A stretch of 64,000 nucleotides of DNA from Trametopsis cervina (lineage: Eukaryota > Basidiomycota > Agaricomycetes > Polyporales > Irpicaceae). This document shows, one piece after another, positions 32,694 through 45,501 of the stretch. Below the pieces are notes generated by a model that ran no database searches, was not told the DNA's origin, and worked only from the letters and a program-made list of their open reading frames with translations. Every line of letters begins with the position of its first letter. The stretch's first letter is position 1. The position numbers and the translations under genes are program-made. The stretch spans positions 139,133 to 203,132 of the forward strand of contig MU278358.1 of NCBI GenBank assembly GCA_022385755.1. The letters are read 5' to 3'.

Positions 32694-34375
32694 ATGATCT
32701 ACGACGGCCCCCGGGACTCGTTCGTCCAGAACGCAAAGCTCGCGCTCAAGCTCGCAGACACCGACATCCAATTCTGGGCAGACGTCTCCTCCGCCCCCTC
32801 CCCTTCCCCCACTACCGCGCGCCGCTCATCGCCACCGACAAAGCAGCCCTCCATCATCTGGGGCCGGACGCGTCAAGGCCAAGCACCCGCGCAATCGTCC
32901 AGTGACGCGACTGCTCCTCCGTCGCCTCAAAGGTGCAGCACCGTCCCCACGTTGTTCTTCCCTCCGTCGGACCCTGACCTTTCTTATTCTATATCAGGCC
33001 CAATGTGACCATCGCAGAAGCGCCGGATCTTCCGCAGAAGCCGGAACGCAGGTCGCATGTCGCAGCTGCGGGCTCGGCAGCGCGACTCTTCCTGCGGCGG
33101 TCCCTGTAGGTACCTCCCCCTCGCGTCCGGATCCTCTTCGTCCATATCATATCGTCTCACACTGATCGTCCTTTCCCTTTTCTTTTGCAAAGGCACGGCT
33201 TCAAACGACACGAATGCGTCGCGTGCCAGAAGGTCGTGCTCGACGCGAACACCGTGCGCGCGCCATGCGGGCACTTCTACGACATCAGCTGCATACTGAG
33301 CCTCGTCCGCGCCTCCACGCAGGACGAGTCGCTCTTTCCGCCGCGCTGCTGCCAAGAGCCGCTCCCCACCCCGCTCTTCGAGGCACACATGGACACCGCC
33401 CTCGCACAGCTCTTCGAGCTCAAGACGCGCGAGTTCGCCACCCCAAAACGCGTGTACTGCGCCAAAGTCTCGTGCAGCCGCTTCCTCGGCCCCCGGAGCA
33501 AGAGCAAAAGCGGCGCGCTGCACACCTACGACTGTCCCGCGCCCGGCTGCGCGACGCGCACGTGCACGCGCTGCCGCTGCGAGGTGAAGAAGCACGTCCT
33601 GCACGCGTGCAGGCCAGACGACGTCCCCCGGCGTCTGCTGCAGCGTGGCCTTGCGCAGCAGTGTCCTGGGTGCGACAGGCTCGTCGAGCTCCAGAGCGGG
33701 TGCTTCCATATCACTTGTGCGTGCAAGACACAGTTCTGCTATCGCTGTGGGTCGAAGTGGAAGACGTGTAAGTGTCCGCTGTGGGAGGACGCGCGCATGC
33801 TCACTGAGGGACTGGGGCTTGGATTGGATGGGTCAGGGCCATCTGAACCGGTACTACCCCCGGTGCTCCCGCCTGTACCTAGGCCGGAGCGCTTTCGCCA
33901 GACATGGTTATACGCACCTTTGCCCCCTGCTCCGACAGAACAAGAGAGCGAGCTCTTGCCGAAACGGCGCGTGAGAGGCAGCGCTCCGGCACAACTCGAA
34001 GGTCGGATCTACGCTCGAGAAAGTGTCGTCTTGCGTGGTATCCACGCCCAAGAACGCCGTGTGAAACACAAGCAGGACCAGCCTGTGACCTCTCACCCCA
34101 CCATTGATCCTCGCCAGCTGGACGCTTTGGAGGCGCATATCGACAGGATCACTCGTGAGGTGCAACACCACCAGTGTCGCCACGATTGGCGAGCCAGCCT
34201 CCGCTCTACCTCGGGGAGCTCCTGCGTGTGCGGAAACTCCGCTATCTACGTATGTTGCATTCGCTCTCCTGATAATCACGACAGCGACGCTAACGAGTAC
34301 TTGATGACTTTGCAGCGCTGCTCCCGCTGTGCGGCCGTAGCATGCATGAAATGCAGGACCAACTATCATACGTGA
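32694..34375 (+). CDS. RBR-type (RING1-IBR-RING2) E3 ubiquitin ligase
   Basis: RBR ligases take ubiquitin from E2 via RING1 and form a thioester on a RING2 cysteine before transfer. The first in-frame ATG is at 32694 (MIYDGPRDSFVQNAKLALKL), but the frame stays open and protein-like for about 50 codons upstream, so the true start may be earlier. Introns: 32931 to about 32998, about 33110-33194 and 34250-34315. RING1 starts HECVACQKVVLDAN...PCGHFYDISC (about 33210). The IBR part is CAKVSCSRF...CTRCRCEVKKHVLHAC. RING2 is QQCPGCDRLVELQSGC then CACKTQFCYRCG, with the catalytic Cys probably in HITCAC (about 33715). A proline-rich linker and a second Cys-rich cluster (CVCGNSAIYRCSRC...CMKC) end the protein. 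Substrate unknown. Confidence 0.85.
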
Positions 34376-34934
34376 TTGACATAACTTCAGCGGATTATGC
34401 AAAATTTCAGCGAGTATGCCGGCTTCGTTATATGACAATCATGCATATATGCAATCCCATATGCCCACCATCATGCAAACATACTAGAACAATTTAGACC
34501 CTGTCATCTCATATGCCACTCAACATCCACCATCTCCCGGACATTTCTACATATTAGTTGGCCCAGCCGCTACACATGCACATGCTTTTCATGAGACGGA
34601 CTCCTCAGATGTTTTCGAATTGTCATTATAATAATTTATTGCTCGTCAACTCAGTGTTCGTCGTTCAAGCGACTGCAATCCACAACTCGCGGGAGGACCT
34701 ATTTTGGTATTGTCTGCAGATTTCACTTCAGTGTTCTGTGATCGTGCATACAGGCAAGGTATATGTGACACAGCCAAGCGGTATATCAGCGGACACATAA
34801 TCATAACATCAATATGCATGTGGATAGAACTACAGTGTAGTGCATGATGATGATAGACAGACTCGTACCAGTGGCCCATACACTGAACGAGCTTTTCTCT
34901 CCTACATACCAAGATTCCGCGGTAGCACGGATGC

Positions 34935-35663
34935 TTAGAAAGTCGCAGGGCGGTGGGCAGCAAAAGTCGAGCGAGACTTTGTGATGCGGTGAGGGAGAGG
35001 GAACTTGAGGTTCGGGGTAAGGAGCTGCTTGATGTAGGGGCGGCGGATGTCATCGGACTTCTCAATCTCGACCACACGGAGAATCTATGGTCAACACTTC
35101 AGTACATAGCACGACATGAATGCGGGGAGCAACGTACGTGAATCGACCTGAAACGGGCACGGTGACGAGCAGCCATGTCCTGGTACAGGGCCCTGACGGC
35201 ATCAGCACGGCTGAGTTCACGGAACTCCTTGTACATGTTGTGCGTGCCAGAGCGAGAGTCGTAACGGAGCCAGATACCGAAGTTCTTGACCTTCAAGGGC
35301 TTCTTCTCGTGGATCTAGAATATCACGCCGCGAACAAAAAGAGTACGCATAGCGCTATAGTCAGCCTCCCATTCCGCCTGCCACTTGAACGGCTGCAAGG
35401 GTCTACAACATGGATATAATACTGACAACGTTGACACCGAGGATTTCACCGCTGGCCTTCTTGACCTTGTTCAGTTGACTGAGGTATGGTCAATATTTAG
35501 GTGTACACGCAGTGTTGGTAGAGACGCACCGCAGGAAGTACCAGAAACGGGACTTGGCAACGACCTCGTTCGGCGCAAATATACGCATGCGGTAGATCTT
35601 GGGGGTGGGCTCATGTTCGGTGGGGAGATGGCGGCCGACGACTTGGAATTCCTGGAGAGGCAT
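34935..35663 (-). CDS. RPL20: 60S ribosomal protein eL20 (L18a family)
   Basis: Component of the large cytosolic ribosomal subunit. Four exons on the minus strand: 35530-35663, 35427-35478, 35138-35314 and 34935-35084. They sum to 513 nt and 170 aa, the family length. The sequence runs [79 protein letters not shown] and [18 protein letters not shown], and ends [13 protein letters not shown]. The second intron uses a GTCAGT donor. Sequence upstream of the ATG (35700-35900) has splice-like sites and probably holds a 5' UTR intron, common in ribosomal protein genes. Confidence 0.96.
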
Positions 35664-36164
35664 CTGGGTGGTCGTCGATCAGCACAGAGTACATCCAAAC
35701 GTTCGGTGACCAATCCATCCAATTTTCCCAGACTTGCGACCAGCAAAATGGGATGAATAGCCTCTGTAAGGACAAACAAGTCGATAGGTACTCACTTTGA
35801 CGAGATCTTACCCTTGCTGTTGGCGATGTCGGCGACGGTGAGCACGCTGTAAATTGTGGCGAGTAGATTTGGAGTTGCTCGGCCGAATTTGGAAACATGT
35901 CACGCGACTGTCACAATTTAGACGTGGCGCTAACAGTAACCCTGCTGTGCTCCTGAACCAGAACTCGTCTTACTATTTACTGCGAAAATGATATTCGAAG
36001 CCTGAAACGCTGTGAAGTACGACGTTCTTCAATGATGTCAACTCACTCGTAGTATTATCAGCTTTGTTCTCAATAGCGCACTAAATACAGTCACGCAAGT
36101 CGCTGGTTGCTACGGCTGAAGGTATAGTGCATGTCTCAAGCGATGTCGGCTTCAGCAACGCTCA

Positions 36165-36950
36165 GCAGATGTCGCGCACTCATCCTCCGCTGGAGGGCAG
36201 GGTGCGAATACGGGGATGCAAGACGGGGTAACACCTTTCTCATCTGTGAAGCAATATCATCTGATTCCTCGTTGTAGTCTAAGCTGCGATGGAAACTATC
36301 TTTGGTCTAGAGGCCACGTAAATTCCTCTCTTGGATTTCTATATGAGACCGAACGTTTGCCTATTGCTCGTGAGGCCCTCAAGCGCACGACCACAGCTCT
36401 GCTGTAGAGAGCCTCATCAACCCAACACATACACGCATCCCCCTCCTTCGTTCGATTTTGCCATATTCGGAGAACTACCGCTGAGGTCCAATCGTGTCCG
36501 ACGGGCAGCCGGGAAGCCCTAGTAGCGAGGAAATGGACGCATACTGACCCGAAGATAACGTTGAGCTGCATGCTGGCGACAGGGCCCCGACTGCATCTGG
36601 CACAAGCATTGCAGGAGGGGATGTTCAGCATCTCCAAAGATACCCGACACACGCTGTTACTATTTACTCTGACCGACGATGATGTTGCAGCCCTCGGATC
36701 TATGCTATTGGCAATACCGCAAGGAACGGCCTATACTATAGCCAGCTTGCACTCTAACAATGTCATCACTTCGGGACTGACCGACGTCGATGAGGCACTT
36801 GTCGAAAAAGATGGCCATACTTATGTTGCATATCACCCACTCAAACAAGGGTTTCGCACTTTCATCGTCCGACCGGACGGGGTTATTGGAGCAGTAACAA
36901 AAGATGTGAGTGGCCTAAAGAAGTGTTTCTCTGCACTGCTCAGTCGATGA
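36165..36950 (+). pseudogene. Decayed FAD-dependent aromatic hydroxylase (phenol 2-monooxygenase-like), 5' truncated
   Basis: Only the C-terminal half remains. In order: DVAH...AGGQGANTGMQDG (about 36170-36228), the FAD-binding motif of this class; a normal intron (GTAACA...TAG, about 36229-36278); KLRWKLSLV; then a one-base deletion at about 36304 that shifts the frame into RGHVNSS...YETERLPIAREALK. Further on, HAGDRAPTASG (about 36569), the conserved GDRAP motif, is in one frame. TRHTLLLFTLTDDDVAALGS through FRTFIVRPDGVIGAVTKD (to 36950) is in another, so a second frameshift lies near 36600. No FAD-binding N-terminal GxGxxG region is present upstream. Members normally exceed 550 aa. Inactivation is seen directly; substrate class is inferred. 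Confidence 0.8.
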
Positions 36951-37245
36951 TAGCACTTTACGACATATGTGAGCCCTGTATGCCGGATAGTTCAGCCACT
37001 ATCAGACAATGCTCAACAGCATCGACGTTCTCGCCCGCAGCTAGTGTTGTATTGCCATATAAGCCCTGCCGATGTGCTATCCGTGTCCGGCACTGGCTGG
37101 CGTGGCTGAGTAAGACTTTCGCTAACTGCGCTAATTTGTACTCCGGGATCGGACTGTGAGTGTATGTCGTTCAGTAACATATACGGGCTCAAGTCTCCTT
37201 GGCTCTGCAGCGCTCAAGTTGGTCAGCTTGTCCAGTGGAAATGCA

Positions 37246-37251
37246 TATAAA
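37246..37251 (+). promoter_or_regulatory. TATA box of the old yellow enzyme gene
   Basis: GCATATAAACC lies about 90 bases upstream of the ATG at 37341. Confidence 0.5.
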
Positions 37252-37340
37252 CCGAACACAGTATGTTGAAGTTGCATACACCTCTCCAGCTCACATTCCC
37301 ATTTACGCTCGTACTCATAACTTACAATTCGTAGTCCATC

Positions 37341-38760
<1,420 letters not shown>

Positions 38761-39050
38761 AGTTGGTCTTTGTTAATTACTAGATTATAGGAAAATTTAT
38801 AGCATTACCCGGTTTATTGAATCTTTATCTTTGCCTACAGACGTTTGACAAGCGATAAATGGGTGGGATGAAGCGCACACGTAGTCGGAATCCGACTCTT
38901 CGAAATCAGCTTCTACTGCCGCCTGTACAGTACGGACGAATAAGAAGTGAATGAGAATGTCCCAACGCGCGTGACGGTATTCTCACACTGACTCAGTCCG
39001 CCTGTGCATGCTTTCATCACGACCCGCCTATCGTTTGGCAAATGGCTGTA
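38761..39050. other. Intergenic stretch between old yellow enzyme and the inverted-repeat element
   Basis: About 290 bases holding the old yellow enzyme 3' UTR. No gene seen. Confidence 0.5.
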
Positions 39051-39084
39051 CTACTGGCGTCCAAAAGTTTGGAAACAGCGCTTA
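39051..39084 (+). repeat. Left terminal inverted repeat
   Basis: Starts CTACTGGCGTCCAAAAGTTT; its partner is at 39912-39945 in inverse orientation, starting CTCGTGGCGTCTGAAAGTTT. Mismatches are at positions 3, 4, 12 and 13 only. Confidence 0.85.
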
Positions 39085-39911
39085 AGCGCCATGCTCGCAC
39101 ATCTAACATCTTAGCACATTGTTCGTCGAGGGACATACATATTGGGTACTAGAATATACTCACAGCTAGTACATATATATCCTTCATAATTAAGCCAAAA
39201 CTTAGAGTATTTGGAAGGTCCCTTGAGTGAACAGGACACAGTGAAAGCTCACACCCTCAAAAGCTGAACCACCAAGTTTTCCAGCAGTCTGACAAAAACC
39301 ACTGCACAGACAGCATTACGTTGACACTCATTTGACTGATTCCTGTATGTCTGTGCAGGAGGGACTTGTAATATGGACTGCAGCTCCCGTACCAGCATGA
39401 GGGAATCTGTGCTTAGTTAACGCGGTGGCCAAGCACGTATTGAACAGCACCCCAGCTTCTAGTTTACCACACATCTCAGTGCAGCATTGTAGTAGAAATG
39501 TATTACCAACATTATCAACAAATTTCGCAGTAGTACACCCTACAATTCTTCTTGAGAGCGGCACTTGTTGCTATCAGCTAAAAAATACCAAGACATCTTG
39601 CGGGCACCATTCTATGCATATTTAACAGGGAAGCACCATTTTGTACTGGGGTAATATAGACATGCACCGCACCCTAGGGCTACTCCCGTATGCCCTCAAT
39701 TTGTGCCGTTCCAGTTTTATGACAAAAATATTACCATTGGTCTCCTCCACAGCTAAACAGGATGGATTGGTCCTCTCTGCAATTCAGATAATGTAATATT
39801 TGGATATGTCACTTAGATGCATCTAATATACCCACTCATGAAAGCTGGTGTCAAGAAGCTCACTCGCTAATGAATGGTACATCGAGGATTCGAGGGCACA
39901 GCGAAGTGAAA

Positions 39912-39945
39912 TAAGCGCTGTTTCCAAACTTTCAGACGCCACGAG
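39912..39945 (-). repeat. Right terminal inverted repeat
   Basis: Inverse partner of 39051-39084, followed directly by the TA at 39946-39947. Confidence 0.85.
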
Positions 39946-40335
39946 TACTTGTCTTCGTCACACACATTCCAATTGTCGTCTGAGCCAGTGTGCGTTGCGC
40001 GTTCACATATCGAAGCATACAGGAGAACTAATCATCGCGGGGGACAGGCCTGCGAATTCTATCATAATTAGCACATCTCTGTTATATGGGCGCATATCCT
40101 CTGACTCGTTATCTGCCAAGGGTCCGCTCAAATGATACATGACCACACTGGGGCTTGAGAATCCGATGTTAGAGTGGAAAGTATCATCCTAATATAGGAT
40201 TCGCATGGTCGTGGTAAGTATAAGTATCATCTTCACGTCATGGTAGCTCCCCACCCCCTGCGAATTCTCCTGCGCCTGACCGATACTACGAATTTCGAAA
40301 CATGGTGAGTATTTTCTTCGCGTGACTATCTATAG

Positions 40336-40965
40336 ATGTTGACTAGACTTGCCCCGCGGGCTGACAAGTATCACACGTTTGTGAACTATCCAGGGCAACC
40401 GGGGGGCGTTATTGTCCCGCAGAGACAGTATATTGCACTTAGCCCGTACCATCTCCGCGAGACCATTCGATTCACTCATGGTGGTCGTTTCGGCGTCAAT
40501 TTACAGGATGCACTGCAGCAGAGGGCCGGGGACATGCCGGACGCACATGAACGACCTGAGACAACCTCTGCTAGCTCTAGGATTACCATTCGTATCAATG
40601 TGAGTCCATCTCAAGCATACTAATTAACAAGAGTGCTAAACGTGTCATCACAGTGGCAAGGATACGCAGACTTTTCTTGTAGTATCAATGCACGCGAACA
40701 TAGTCAAGGGGCGGAACTGATTCCGAAGTGGAAGCTCGCTTCATGTGTTGCGCAGGCCATATCCCAATTTTACCAAGTATATTCCTTCCTCATCGAAGTC
40801 GCCCATCCCCTAACACGTAATCAGAGGGCAACATCTTCCACAGATGATTCCAATCCCTACGCTGGGTGGGAGCTTCCCGATGTTCCCTTCGAAGGTCTGA
40901 GATTACTTGAATTACGGCACGTCTCTCCAGGTTCATGGCAGCCTGTGCTTCTTCTTGAGACATGA
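40336..40965 (+). CDS. Hypothetical protein, family not recognised
   Basis: The ATG at 40336 opens MLTRLAPRADKYHTFVNYPG. The frame runs through LSPYHLRETIRFTHGGRFGV and RITIRIN to a GTGAGT donor at 40600. A 54-nt intron with a perfect TACTAAT branch site ends at 40653. The next exon reads WQGYADFSCSINAREHSQGA and ELIPKWKLASCVAQAISQFY, then either continues or skips a 48-nt in-frame intron (40777-40824). It ends GLRLLELRHVSPGSWQPVLL, E, T at 40965. The product is 191 or 175 aa, soluble, with beta-strand-like alternation. An upstream in-frame start could not be joined by a plausible intron. No domain is recognised. Confidence 0.55.
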
Positions 40966-41138
40966 TACGCACCGAGCTGCTCGCCTTGCGGTTAATATGA
41001 TAGTACTCGCGCATGCATTTTTTTATCTGAGCAGCCAGGCCCGGGTTGCGAGTTTCCTGCTGCAGCCGCGCATGAATGAATGATGGGCTTGAAGTAAAGT
41101 GTCTCATACAAACGACTCAGTACGCCTCCCGTCATCTA

Positions 41139-43038
41139 CTAAACGTCATCGATGGTTTCCCTCTCCCAACGAGGCTCGTTAATTGTACCCAAGCCGACTA
41201 CCCTGCTTTGATATGTTGCCAGTTCTACGCCTCCAGGAACAGAAATGTGGCCAGGTATACCTCTGTCTACCCTTGATTGGATCGAACGCAGCCCGGTTTT
41301 AGGATCAAAGACGGAGTCTTCGACACTAGAATTGGCGGCAAACTCCACCACGCCGTCCATGGTGAAAACATCTGTCGGACCTAGTGTTGTACCGAGGACG
41401 TTGACATCTCGTGCGGCGGTCCGATGCAAGTTAAGCATCAGTCGGGACATCATGCTTACAGAGATTCTAGATTTCCAGATTCGTGACATATATGTAAGTC
41501 ACTGCGGAGAGGAGGAAAGGAGGAAGGAGCGTACGCGCTAGCCATCGTTGACAGTGTTCCTCGGAGGACGGGCTGAAGGCAAGAAGGAGTCAAGCTAGGA
41601 CTACAAAGCCGTGTGATGATACTGACTGGAAAGATCTGTACCAACTTGTCAGCAACCGTAGAGATCCATCATAATTTCATCATAGACTCACATAGAATGT
41701 CAGCACATTGGCCCCCTGCGCAATCACCATGATCCTGCGCGTAACGTCAGAGTCAGCCGCACAAATGCTCGAGACTGCAAATTACCCGAAATAGATTGCA
41801 CCTTTGCAAGTGATAATCTGTCAGCCGCATGTAACGGGCAGTAGCAAAACACTGTAACTTACCATCCCTAACAATGAGGTTCACTAAGTTTGTTTTCCCA
41901 GTGAAGTCGTACCGAAGTCGTTCTCTGTACGTTTTGGTGAGAGTGAGGATGAATATGAGGGAGTCAAAAGTGAAGAGAGCTTCCCAGCCCACGGCGATAT
42001 CTGTTGTATGTCCAATGGGGTTATTTTAATATGCTGCAAGCTCTTTGGAAACGTACGAATGGCACTGGGTCCGTGTTTATCAGAATATGAGAGTGAGTTT
42101 GAGCATTTCGACTTACGACTCCTTCGATGAGGCGAATTGACAACCCTCTGCTAATGATATTCCCGAGGACTGGCCTGAGACGGCCCACTATCATAGGCCA
42201 GATTCAGTGCCCATATAGGGTTATGACGGGGCTACAGGCAACTCACGGCAGAAATGCCAACCAAAACAACAGATACAGAGACTACGAAGAACGCGACGCG
42301 CTTCTTCCTACCATACAGCGCAAATACACGTAGGAACTGGACAACTGAAGAGAAACGAGACAATGAGGATGCTCAGCAACCTGTCTGAGGAAATCTCGTG
42401 TGACGTACCTCCGACTATAACTTCTATAACTATGATTGCCACTTGTCTCCAGAATGAGTAATGGGAGCAGCTGACCGAGTGTCAGTCGTAGTTGATAGAA
42501 ACCTATTTGGATGCACATACGTCTGTCGTTATCACACCTATCAGCGCGTTCCCTCACAATAACGGAATTGATGAAGGACTCACTGCGATAGACTTATAGT
42601 GTGAGAAATTTCCCCCAAGGACTACGAAACCCTTGAGATAGTGGCCGCGTCAGTGAGCTCGAGGACTACGCATCACAATATGGTGTACTCACGACCAAGA
42701 ATGGAAAGTAACGGTTAATGATAAAAAGGATTGAGGCTCCTGACAGAGGAGCCCGACGCCAGATGTGCTGGTACTCCTCGTCGAATGTGATAAAATGGTC
42801 GTAATATAGGATTGCTGCGCAGGGAAGAATAATTAGTCGTACGTATGGTACTCGTGACCAAGTGGTGTGCTTACTTATGCCGGCAAGACGGCAGAAGTTG
42901 TCGATGAATCTATATATTCACACAAAATCAGTCTGCTGACTTTTACGACGACGAGAGGTCAAAGTATCTGCGCACCACTCACAGCTGTGATTTCGGAAAC
43001 TCTTCCTCCGCACCTGAAATGACGTCTCGCCCGTACAT
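41139..43038 (-). CDS. DUF6533 seven-helix membrane protein, copy C (dispersed paralog)
   Basis: Same exon plan as copies A and B but more diverged. The ATG at 43038 opens MYGRDVISGAEEEFPKSQL. Landmarks: LYYDHFITFDEEYQHIW, NRYFPFLVGFVVLGGNFSHY, CSHYSFWRQVAIIVIEVIVG, FLRVFALYGRKKR, HIAVGWEALFTFDSLIFIL, SRLMLNLHRTAARDVNV, ending at 41139. Conserved tiny exons: 2 nt (42521-42522, AC), 8 nt (42057-42064), 16 nt (41786-41801) and 9 nt (41627-41635). A TATA-like TGTATATAG on the plus strand (about 43168) gives a TATA box about 130 bases upstream of the start. It lies 12 kb from the tandem pair. Function unknown. Confidence 0.83.
42521..42522 (-). other. Predicted 2-nt internal exon, DUF6533 copy C
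   Basis: AC between CGACAG and the strong donor GTATGT. Flanking introns are 61 and 50 nt, and the second has a textbook CGACTGAC branch site. It gives a Thr codon ACC and joins ...KSIA to CSHYSFWRQ in frame. An alternative 17-nt exon using an upstream AG would contain an in-frame TGA. Confidence 0.65.
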
Positions 43039-44685
43039 TGTGTTCCTAGAGCTGAAGTTCATAAGGAGTAATGATGGTGGCACAGGGAGGAGCACAGTCC
43101 AAGTACAGCACGTCTGAGAGGGATCAGCACCTTGCTCGAGCAGAAGTGGGAAGAACGGTGTGGGGCTTGTATATAGACTGGAGGAGCCGAAGGAGAGCCG
43201 TGATGTTCGAACAGGCGAGGAATGAGTGGGTGTGATATGTCGCACATGTCGGGGCATGTAGGAAAATCCTGAACAAACTCAAATGAAGGCACTTCTTGTC
43301 AGTGCATACGCTGGAACCTTATCTGCTGCCATAAGTACATTCAGAAGTCTCACGAGCCGTTCGAGCCTCACGCTAGAACAGGGTGTTCTATCGCCGTGGT
43401 GATGCCAATGCTGGATATGTATAAAGTTAAGGATATAAGGAAGCCAAAACCAATCATAACTGGATATTGGCTAGTCTGTTGATCGGATGTTAAGCAAGCC
43501 CCTGGGTAAAGGATGGTCAGAGTGATTGACACAGGCCTACCGGGAGCTGAGCATGTCGGTCTGGAGACGATTTTCGCTGTGTTCCCTCGCCTTGAGTGTA
43601 ACCGCTGCGCACTACGGCCGTTCATGATAATAGACCTACAAACCATGGCAAGCGAGCTACGGGACCACTGCGCTCTAGTTGAAGGATGACTTTTGACTGC
43701 AATCACAGGCAGAATGAATGAACTCGTTGAGGTTGCCTCTCATCTATCACAAGGGGCAACGTGGTCGGTATCATGATTTACAGCGAAGAGACAGTAGCGT
43801 ACCTGTCTTTCGTCAAGTAAGGTACCGACCACGAGCAGTACGCCGCAGATCTTATATCCGCTGTACGCCGCCAATCCTTAACGTCAAAGATAAATCATCT
43901 ATGATGAGTCGTGTGCCACCACGAGGGTCTAGGTCATTGCTGCGCATGCTAGAAATGGGTCAAAAAGGCTCGAAATCCGGTAGGCTTTCATCCAACTCAC
44001 TGCGTTGTGGACTGCACAGGAGCCGTGTCCAGGAACCAGCGCGTAGTTGACCTTGACTGCGGGTATCGGAGTGCATCTCATTCCGTCTTTCACATGCTAT
44101 GCATGCCCAGCAAAGCTTAATCCATCTAAAGGAGGTTCGGGCGTCGACTCGAGAGTCGAGACTGTGTGTGGATAGCAACCGAGTGAGAGTGGCGGTTAAC
44201 AGAAGACAGAATACCGTGCGGCCCGGCTCGAGCCAATAAACGCCACAAAGGGTGACCGCTTTCCATATTAGGCTCCCGCGATGTTGCCACACAGCAGACG
44301 GATGAGTGGAAATTATGTAGTCTTTAGTTTCGTTTCATCGCCGTTTAATCTACGTACAAGTACATCTACATTATTTCGTGACAAGTTGGATATGGATACA
44401 AGGAAGAAGCTGTAAGGAAAGGAAAGTGGAAAGCGGTGTCTTAAACCGAAACGGTGATAAGTAATAATGATAAATATATATCCCAGAAGGGTGTAAAAGG
44501 TCTCTTGAGGCCAGCCTCGATTGCGAGGGGCTGAAGGAATGTCGCTGTCAAAGTCTTGAGGACAGGGGTGGATGGCCAGTTTGGGACTGTGAGCCGTATT
44601 GTGCGTGGGTGTGGGAAGTGGGGGTGGGCAGGTCGGGTTGTGAAGTAGCGGTGTAGGGTGCGATGGAGGAATTTTGGCCAAAATC
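43039..44685. other. Intergenic region between DUF6533 copy C and the small membrane protein
   Basis: About 1.6 kb with no recognised gene. It includes the DUF6533 copy C promoter on the left and the 3' UTR of the small membrane protein on the right. An 11-bp inverted pair, CGTGGTCGGTA at 43759 and TACCGACCACG at 43822, could form a hairpin with a loop of about 50 nt. Confidence 0.4.
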
Positions 44686-45329
44686 TCATGACCGCGTGAC
44701 GAAGAATGCGGTCAGACCAGCAGCAATGCCGATAACCGCGAAAGCGAAGAATGCGACAAGACACCTCCTCGCCCACTTCATCTCGGTCCTTCTCAACAAC
44801 CCCAGCAGCTCCTGTCTCTCCGCCTCAGTCTTGGTTGGTTCCCAGTTTTCAGGAGGAGAGAGTGGGCAAAGCAGCACGAATATGCCTGCAAGCCAGAAGA
44901 GTGGGAATACTAAGGGAGAGCAAGTATGAGCAACTGGAGCAGGCACGTCGTGTAAGAGGTGAACTTACAGAACCCAAACTTGAAGAGGTACATGGCGAGA
45001 GTGGGAGGCTCAGCCACAGCAGAGTACGACGGGAGGTCCGTAGAATCTGCGTAAGGAGGTGGCAGGTCCGAATACTCTTGGTAGGCCACAAGGTGCCTAT
45101 CGTCGTGGCGGCTGTCTTGCGTGCCGCGAGTGGGACGCGTCACACCGAAGAAGTCGTCGATGGGATCGGTGCCATGTTCAATGGAGGCACGATGGGAGTG
45201 AGCAGCCGCAGGCGGTGGTAGGGTAATGAAGTTGGAAGGAGCTGGCTCGTAGCGGCCGACAACTGTGAAGGTCTGAGCCTCGAGGTCGCGCTCGAGGGAG
45301 GTTTGGGTGGCAGAGGTCGTGGAAGACAT
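44686..45329 (-). CDS. Small single-span membrane protein of unknown function
   Basis: Two exons, 44969-45329 and 44686-44885, give 561 nt and 186 aa. The cytosolic-type N-terminus is hydrophilic (MSSTTSATQTSLERDLEAQT) with PxY-like motifs, DLPPPYADSTDLPSYSAV, of the kind that recruit Nedd4/Rsp5-type ubiquitin ligases. A mildly hydrophobic segment, IFVLLCPLSPPENW, is followed by a charged helix (ERQELLGLLRRTEMKWARRC). A C-terminal transmembrane helix, FFAFAVIGIAAGLTAFFV, ends in TRS. A single-helix, tail-anchored topology with Rsp5-adaptor-like motifs is an inference from these features. No named family is recognised. Confidence 0.72.
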
Positions 45330-45501
45330 TGCGAGTACTGAGATGTGGAAGTGTTGTTGATGTGGAGGCTGAGTCGAGTTTGCGAGTTGTCTTGCGCGGC
45401 GGCGAAGGCAGTGAGGAACTCATTTGGCGGATCGGAGGCCGTGGTTATATACGCGCCAAGTGGCCTTGCAATTCGACGCGCATGAGAGGCAATCCGACGC
45501 G

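Larger units (their letters stand above)
39051..39945. mobile_element. Non-autonomous or decayed Tc1/mariner-like element (895 bp, TA target duplication)
   Basis: Terminal inverted repeats of 34 bases lie at 39051-39084 and 39912-39945. They match at 30 of 34 positions, with core AAAGTTTGGAAACAGCGCTT. The element is flanked on both sides by TA (39049-39050 and 39946-39947), the insertion target of the Tc1/mariner superfamily. The TIR core resembles known Tc1-type ends. The interior is AT-rich and its ORFs are short. I could not recognise a DDE transposase, so it is probably mobilised in trans or is a dead copy. It lies between intact genes and breaks none. Confidence 0.75.

Noticed and set aside
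32984..33709. Minus-strand ORF of 241 codons opposite the RBR ligase
   Set aside because: Antisense shadow of an exon with clear RING-IBR motifs; Ala/Arg/Glu-biased.
40241..40335. Upstream ATG at 40241 as first exon of the unknown gene at 40336-40965
   Set aside because: The only GTGAGT donor would leave a 31-nt intron and the join gives an immediate TGA, so the ATG at 40336 was kept.
42530..42546. A 17-nt microexon in DUF6533 copy C as alternative to the 2-nt exon
   Set aside because: It would have the right length class but puts GTG-TGA in frame, and it has no counterpart in copies A and B.
43759..43832. Inverted pair CGTGGTCGGTA / TACCGACCACG as a transposon end or terminator
   Set aside because: Only 11 bp, no target duplication and no partner gene; may be chance or a regulatory hairpin.
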